From Marinomonas piezotolerans (GTDB lineage: Bacteria; Pseudomonadota; Gammaproteobacteria; Pseudomonadales; Marinomonadaceae): DNA of 64,000 nt. Location of the stretch: the NCBI RefSeq assembly GCF_003362755.1, contig NZ_QKRA01000001.1:496001-560000 (forward strand), given 5' to 3'. The notes under the pieces were generated by a model. It made no database searches. It saw only the letters and a program-made list of their open reading frames with translations, and had not been told where the DNA came from. Shown here in pieces: positions 59,980 to 64,000 of the stretch (the stretch's first letter is position 1; each line of letters opens with the position of its first letter). The position numbers and the translations under genes were made by a program.

Positions 59980-60432
59980 ATGCGAATCTTGGTTGACGCG
60001 GATGCGTGCCCGAAAGCCATAAAGCCCATCCTAATAAAAGCGTCCGAACGATGCGAAGTTGAGTGTATATTCGTCGCCAATATCGCCATACCTTTACCTA
60101 ATTCAAAATGGGTGTCTCGTAAAATCGTACCGAGCGGCTTCGATGAGGCAGACAAGTATATTGAAGACAACATTGAGCCCAATGATTTAGTCATCACCTC
60201 AGATATTCCATTGGCGTCCGACTGCTTGAAACAAGGCGCACAAGTGCTTACTTCTAAAGGTGAAGAATACTCGCAAGATAACATCAAGCAGAAATTAGCG
60301 ATACGAGACTTCATGGATCAAATGCGCTCTAGCGGTATCGACACGGGTGGTTCTGCACCATTCGGAGATAAAGACAAGGCCGCATTTGCCAACGCACTAG
60401 ATCGAATCTTGGCACGACGAGAAACAATGTAG
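59980..60432 (+). CDS. yaiI: UPF0178 family protein YaiI
   Basis: A 150-residue protein of the DUF188/UPF0178 family, starting with MRILVDADACPKAIKPIL, the conserved PIN-like N-terminus. The VITSDIPLASDCLKQGA and GGSAPFGDKDKAAFANALDR segments are diagnostic. The acidic residues DAD, D and D suggest a metal-binding nuclease-like fold, but activity is not established. A TAGGAG site precedes the ATG. It lies alone between two other unlinked genes. Confidence 0.93.
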   Translation: MRILVDADACPKAIKPILIKASERCEVECIFVANIAIPLPNSKWVSRKIVPSGFDEADKYIEDNIEPNDLVITSDIPLASDCLKQGAQVLTSKGEEYSQDNIKQKLAIRDFMDQMRSSGIDTGGSAPFGDKDKAAFANALDRILARRETM

Positions 60433-60508
60433 TCCATACGCTGTATAGAGAGTGATTTGCTAAGCAGGCGAATGTTTAGCAAATCATTCACAATTTAGGG
60501 CAAAATTT

Positions 60509-61798
60509 ATGAAACGTATTGTTGTACTGGGAGGCGGTGCAGGCGGTCTTGAGCTTGTTACACAGTTAGGCAACGGCTACGGAAAACGTAAGCACGCCGA
60601 CATCACGTTGATCGATAAATCACAAACTCACATTTGGAAACCTCTGCTACACGAAGTCGCTACTGGATCAATCGATATCAACACCGACGGTATCAACTAC
60701 CGAGCGCACTCTGCTAAACACCACTACACCTTTCAACTCGGTACCGCATATGACATTGATACAGAAGAAAAGGTGGTACGGTTAAAAGCGATCCTCGATG
60801 AAAAGGGAAAAGAAGTTCTACCTCCACGAAAAGTTCCGTACGACATTCTAGTTCTGGCCGTTGGCAGCGTGAGTAATGATTTCGGCACGCCCGGCGTCTC
60901 AGACAACTGTTTCTTTTTGGATTCGCACCGACAAGCAGAACGCTTTCAACAAGCACTTCTGACACAATTTCTGCGCGTCCACCAGCAAGGTGGTGATTCA
61001 AAACTCAGAATAGCCATTGTTGGGGGTGGAGCCACAGGCGTAGAGTTATCGGCCGAACTGTTTCACGTCGCCCATCTACTCAAGGCTTATGGCATGCCTG
61101 AAATGTCAGCCGATAAAGTTAAGGTTGAGTTGATTGAAGCAGGCCCTCGTATATTGCCTGCTCTCCCTGAGCGCATAGCAAACAACGCGAAAAAAGAGCT
61201 GGAAAAAATTGGCGTAAAGGTGAGAGAAAGCACGCGCATCACAGAAGCAACCTTAGACGGGCTGAAAACCGCTGACGAACAATATATCGAAGCCGACCTC
61301 ATGATCTGGGCAGCAGGCGTTAAAGGGCCAGATTTTATGGGGCAAATTGAAGCATTCAGCACCACCCGTAACAATCAAGTACTGGTTGAGCAAACACTGC
61401 GCGCAAAGGGCCATGAGAACATCTATGTGCTAGGGGATTGCTGTGCGTGTGAACAAGCAAACGGGTCATTAGTTCCGCCTAGAGCACAATCTGCGCACCA
61501 GATGGCAAGCCTAGTTTATCAAAACATCACAGCAGACTTTAGGAATGAACCCCTCAAGGAGTACGTATATAAGGATTACGGGTCATTGGTGAACTTGAGC
61601 AGCTATAGTACTGTTGGCAGTCTGATGGGCAATTTAATGAAAGGCTCTATGTTTATCGAAGGGCGTTTAGCACGGTTTGTTTACATATCACTCTACCGCC
61701 TACACCTCATCGCCATACATGGCTGGGTCAAGGCGATGGTCATCTTGGCGGCACAACGCATAGGAAAAGTCGTCAAACCAAAATTGAAATTGCATTAA
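60509..61798 (+). CDS. ndh: Type II NADH dehydrogenase (NDH-2)
   Basis: NDH-2 oxidises NADH and reduces quinone at the inner membrane without pumping protons. The 429-residue protein has the FAD loop GGGAGGLEL (8-16), and the NADH loop IVGGGATGVELSAEL in the middle. LLHEVATGSID follows the first fold, and IYVLGDCCACE holds the second FAD contact. The C-terminal RLHLIAIHGWVKAMVILAAQRIG is an amphipathic membrane-binding helix. It ends at a strong terminator and is followed by a gene on the opposite strand. Confidence 0.95.
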   Translation: MKRIVVLGGGAGGLELVTQLGNGYGKRKHADITLIDKSQTHIWKPLLHEVATGSIDINTDGINYRAHSAKHHYTFQLGTAYDIDTEEKVVRLKAILDEKGKEVLPPRKVPYDILVLAVGSVSNDFGTPGVSDNCFFLDSHRQAERFQQALLTQFLRVHQQGGDSKLRIAIVGGGATGVELSAELFHVAHLLKAYGMPEMSADKVKVELIEAGPRILPALPERIANNAKKELEKIGVKVRESTRITEATLDGLKTADEQYIEADLMIWAAGVKGPDFMGQIEAFSTTRNNQVLVEQTLRAKGHENIYVLGDCCACEQANGSLVPPRAQSAHQMASLVYQNITADFRNEPLKEYVYKDYGSLVNLSSYSTVGSLMGNLMKGSMFIEGRLARFVYISLYRLHLIAIHGWVKAMVILAAQRIGKVVKPKLKLH

Positions 61799-61800
61799 AC

Positions 61801-61826
61801 AAAACGGGGCTCTCGCCCCGTTTTTC
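61801..61826. terminator. Bidirectional terminator between ndh and the GH13 gene
   Basis: AAAACGGGGC and GCCCCGTTTT form a stem around a TCTC loop, with a T-run after it and an A-run before it. Both convergent genes can end here. Confidence 0.93.
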
Positions 61827-61829
61827 AAT

Positions 61830-63461
61830 TTAGGATTCTATATTTCCAATGTAGACAGAATAGGGTGGCAGTATCAATGACTGAGATTCAAACCTCCCTG
61901 AGCGAATGCTCTCTGGTAAAACCATATCGCTAGCGACAAGCGGAAGCGGAGCAGAGAGATGATCTTGGTTACTGGTATTCACCGCCACAAGCAGATTTTC
62001 AAACTCATTATAGCGGCGATAAATCAGCACAACGTCGTCACTGTACATAAACTCAATATCACCATTGACCAGGGCTGAATGATGCTTACGCAAGTGGATA
62101 AAATCACGATAGGCATGTAACACCGAATGACGATCTCCTTCCTGTTCCGACACTGCGAGGGCTTTATGAGTCTCTGCAACCGGTAGCCAAGGCTCATCAT
62201 GTTCGCTGAAACCTCCCGTCGCGTTATTTTCCCAAGGGAACGGTGTACGACAACCATCTCGGCCCTTAAACTCTGGCCAGAAGTTAATCCCAAAGGGGTC
62301 TACCAACTGTTCAAACGTCAGTTCTGCTTCTGGCAACCCTAATTCTTCACCTTGATACAAACACACGCTACCACGCAGTGACAGCAACATCGCCATAAAT
62401 ACTTTACTACGTGCTGAGTTCGCCTCACCGTGATTCCAGCGCGATGCCACGCGCTCTACGTCATGATTACTCATTGACCAACATGGCCAACCGGTACCCA
62501 AACCTTCCTCTATCGTCGTCATAGTGTGATTGATGTGCGTCATCGTATTATCATGCGTTAAGAGATCGAATGAATAGCACATATGAAGCTTATCGTTCCC
62601 TTGCGTATACTCTGCCATTGTCTTTAATGAAAAATCACATCCCACTTCACCTACCGTCGTTGTGCCTGGATACTGGTCAAGCAGTTTGCGCAGGCGCATA
62701 AGAAAGCCAATGTTCTCAGGTCGCGATTTATCATAAAGGTGTAGCTGATAGCCGTACGGGTTATCCAAACTAACACCTATGCTGCCTTCAACTACTTCTT
62801 GCTTAGGCGGGTTATCCCTTAGCTCTTGATCGTGATAAAAGTAATTAGCCGTGTCTAATCTAAAACCATCGACCCCTCGATCGAGCCAAAATTTGACGGT
62901 ATCAAGGAGGGCATTCACTACATCTTCGTTGTGAAAGTTTAAATCTGGCTGACTGTCTAGAAAGTTATGCAGATAATACTGGCGCCGACGGCTGTCCCAC
63001 TGCCACGCAGGACCACCAAAAACAGACAGCCAATTATTGGGAGCGGTTCCGTCTGGCTTAGCGTCATGCCAGATATACCAATCTGCCTTATCATTGTCTC
63101 TACTGTCGCGCGACTCCTTGAACCAAGGGTGTTGATCCGACGTATGGTTCATAACCTGATCTATGATTACCTTGATGCCATGATGATGCGCTGCTTCAAT
63201 GAGTGCATCAAAATCCGTCAGCGAGCCAAAAATAGGGTCGACATCACAATAATCTGATACATCATAACCAAAGTCCTTCATCGGGGAAGTGAAAAATGGG
63301 GAAAGCCAAATGGCATCTACACCGAGAGAAGCAATATACTTGATCTGCTGAGTAACACCTGCCAAATCACCAATGCCATCACTATTGGAATCATAAAAAC
63401 TGCGCGGATAAACTTGGTAAATCACCGCTCCACGCCACCATTCGATATTCGCGTTGCTCAT
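61830..63461 (-). CDS. Alpha-glucosidase, glycoside hydrolase family 13
   Basis: A 543-residue GH13 enzyme. The nucleophile is Asp203 in GFRLDTANY, the acid/base is Glu272 in TVGEVGCD, and the stabiliser is Asp334 in SNHDVERV, with VMNHTSDQHPWF as an early motif. Thr directly follows the nucleophile; in related enzymes Thr there favours alpha-1,4 bonds and Val favours alpha-1,6, so an alpha-1,4-glucosidase is more likely than oligo-1,6-glucosidase. No signal peptide is seen, so it is cytoplasmic. An AAGGACC site precedes ATG 63461. No sugar transporter is adjacent within the window. Confidence 0.92.
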   Translation of the reverse strand: MSNANIEWWRGAVIYQVYPRSFYDSNSDGIGDLAGVTQQIKYIASLGVDAIWLSPFFTSPMKDFGYDVSDYCDVDPIFGSLTDFDALIEAAHHHGIKVIIDQVMNHTSDQHPWFKESRDSRDNDKADWYIWHDAKPDGTAPNNWLSVFGGPAWQWDSRRRQYYLHNFLDSQPDLNFHNEDVVNALLDTVKFWLDRGVDGFRLDTANYFYHDQELRDNPPKQEVVEGSIGVSLDNPYGYQLHLYDKSRPENIGFLMRLRKLLDQYPGTTTVGEVGCDFSLKTMAEYTQGNDKLHMCYSFDLLTHDNTMTHINHTMTTIEEGLGTGWPCWSMSNHDVERVASRWNHGEANSARSKVFMAMLLSLRGSVCLYQGEELGLPEAELTFEQLVDPFGINFWPEFKGRDGCRTPFPWENNATGGFSEHDEPWLPVAETHKALAVSEQEGDRHSVLHAYRDFIHLRKHHSALVNGDIEFMYSDDVVLIYRRYNEFENLLVAVNTSNQDHLSAPLPLVASDMVLPESIRSGRFESQSLILPPYSVYIGNIES

Positions 63462-63621
63462 GGTCCTTCAACTCCATACATTGGTCGTGACTATATTTTC
63501 AACACTAGCATGTAATTCCTAAGAATTAAGTAAAACTTTATGAACTTTAATTACTTTAACAATCCAAAATTGTTGGAGAGGGGTGAGATAGACAAACTTG
63601 ATGATTCGCCTTGATTGGCAT

Positions 63622-63656
63622 AAAAAAAGCCTTTACCAACACTTGGTAAAGGCTTT
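63622..63656 (-). terminator. Terminator of the TRAP transporter gene
   Basis: AAAGCCTTTACCAA (from 63626) and TTGGTAAAGGCTTT form a perfect 14-base stem with a 3-base loop. On the minus strand a T-run follows, 17 bases after the permease stop. Confidence 0.9.
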
Positions 63657-63673
63657 CCAGAGAGAGAATTACT

Positions 63674-64000
63674 CTAATATCCAAATAGTCGCGGAAGAAA
63701 GGTTACCGTAGCAGGCACAAATGTAATAAGCATCAATACTGCTAACTCGACTAAGAACATTGGCATTATTTGTCGCGAGATCGCTGCAATACCTACATTA
63801 GCGATCGAGTTAGAAACAAACAAACATATACCCATCGGTGGTGTGACCAATCCGATCATCAAATTAAATATCACCACGATTCCAAAATGTACCGGATCGA
63901 TTCCTAAACTCATCGCTATGGGGTGCAAGATTGGCAGCAAAATAAGCATCGCAGCAATCCCTTCTAAGAACAGTCCTACCACGAGCAATATGCCGTTTAC
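63674..64000 (-). CDS. TRAP transporter large permease (DctM-like), C-terminal part
   Basis: The last about 108 residues of a TRAP-family large permease, cut by the window edge. The frame runs without a stop to base 64000 and includes VNGI upstream of the first possible start. Two or three hydrophobic segments and HFGIVVIFNLMIGLVTPPMGICLFVSNSIA are the DctM C-terminal signature. TRAP systems use a periplasmic binding protein to import acidic solutes; the partner genes lie outside the window. The substrate is unknown. Confidence 0.9.
   Translation of the reverse strand, partial: VNGILLVVGLFLEGIAAMLILLPILHPIAMSLGIDPVHFGIVVIFNLMIGLVTPPMGICLFVSNSIANVGIAAISRQIMPMFLVELAVLMLITFVPATVTFLPRLFGY

Overview
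The window reads as core chromosome of a gammaproteobacterium, most likely a marine member of the Oceanospirillales/Pseudomonadales side. The evidence is the yceF|yceD-rpmF-plsX-fabD-fabG-acpP-fabF and pabC-mltG-tmk-holB-ycfH gene orders, tesA divergent from ybbAP, EpmC, QueF of the long gammaproteobacterial type, a TRAP transporter and moderate GC. The genus cannot be resolved from sequence alone. I see no prophage, insertion sequence, CRISPR array or toxin-antitoxin pair. Gene density is high, with only one gene-free stretch over 300 bases (the glyA/gcvT divergent region).

Layout. 1-5.4 kb: the fatty acid/phospholipid operon, with an unusually divergent PlsX and a near-consensus promoter directly against the yceD start codon. 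5.4-10.7 kb: a small conserved protein, a YadGH-type ABC exporter in an apparent operon with queF, a large membrane-anchored coiled-coil protein and a nitroreductase. 10.7-15.1 kb: tRNA-Ser(GGA), then a minus-strand block with a hotdog thioesterase, a GGDEF-like protein with a broken signature, YciH, TruC, a D-2-hydroxyacid dehydrogenase and TesA. 15.1-24.2 kb: ybbA-ybbP, polB, a 7TMR-DISM/EAL signalling protein, a TetR regulator and a glutaredoxin-like protein. 24.2-30.8 kb: tatD, cheV, a membrane protein, hemH, a HAD phosphatase, a small secreted helical protein, a triple zinc-ribbon protein, yfcH and a short CbiX chelatase.

30.9-37 kb: a three-gene mksF-mksE-mksB condensin (MukFEB/Wadjet JetABC-like) with no JetD/MksG nuclease gene visible, followed by BolA-like and STAS genes. 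This is the most defence-system-like locus in the window and the best candidate for further work. 37-44.9 kb: a one-carbon/PLP block. gcvP, gcvH and glyA on the minus strand diverge from gcvT, epmC and pdxB across a 388-base region that holds three related palindromes. I see no glycine riboswitch, so a dedicated repressor or activator is the simplest explanation.

44.9-47.7 kb: a PilZ protein, HtpX, MsrB and a YajG-like lipoprotein. 47.8-48.8 kb: eight tRNA genes, five tRNA-Glu(TTC) and three tRNA-Gly(GCC), including a 239-base tandem duplication. 48.8-55.5 kb: pabC-mltG-tmk-holB-ycfH and a Lon-like protease. 55.5-64 kb: a small secreted protein, a cytochrome b562-like protein, a small basic protein, an AraC-type regulator next to an acyl-CoA dehydrogenase, YaiI, NDH-2, a GH13 alpha-glucosidase and the C-terminal end of a TRAP transporter large permease.
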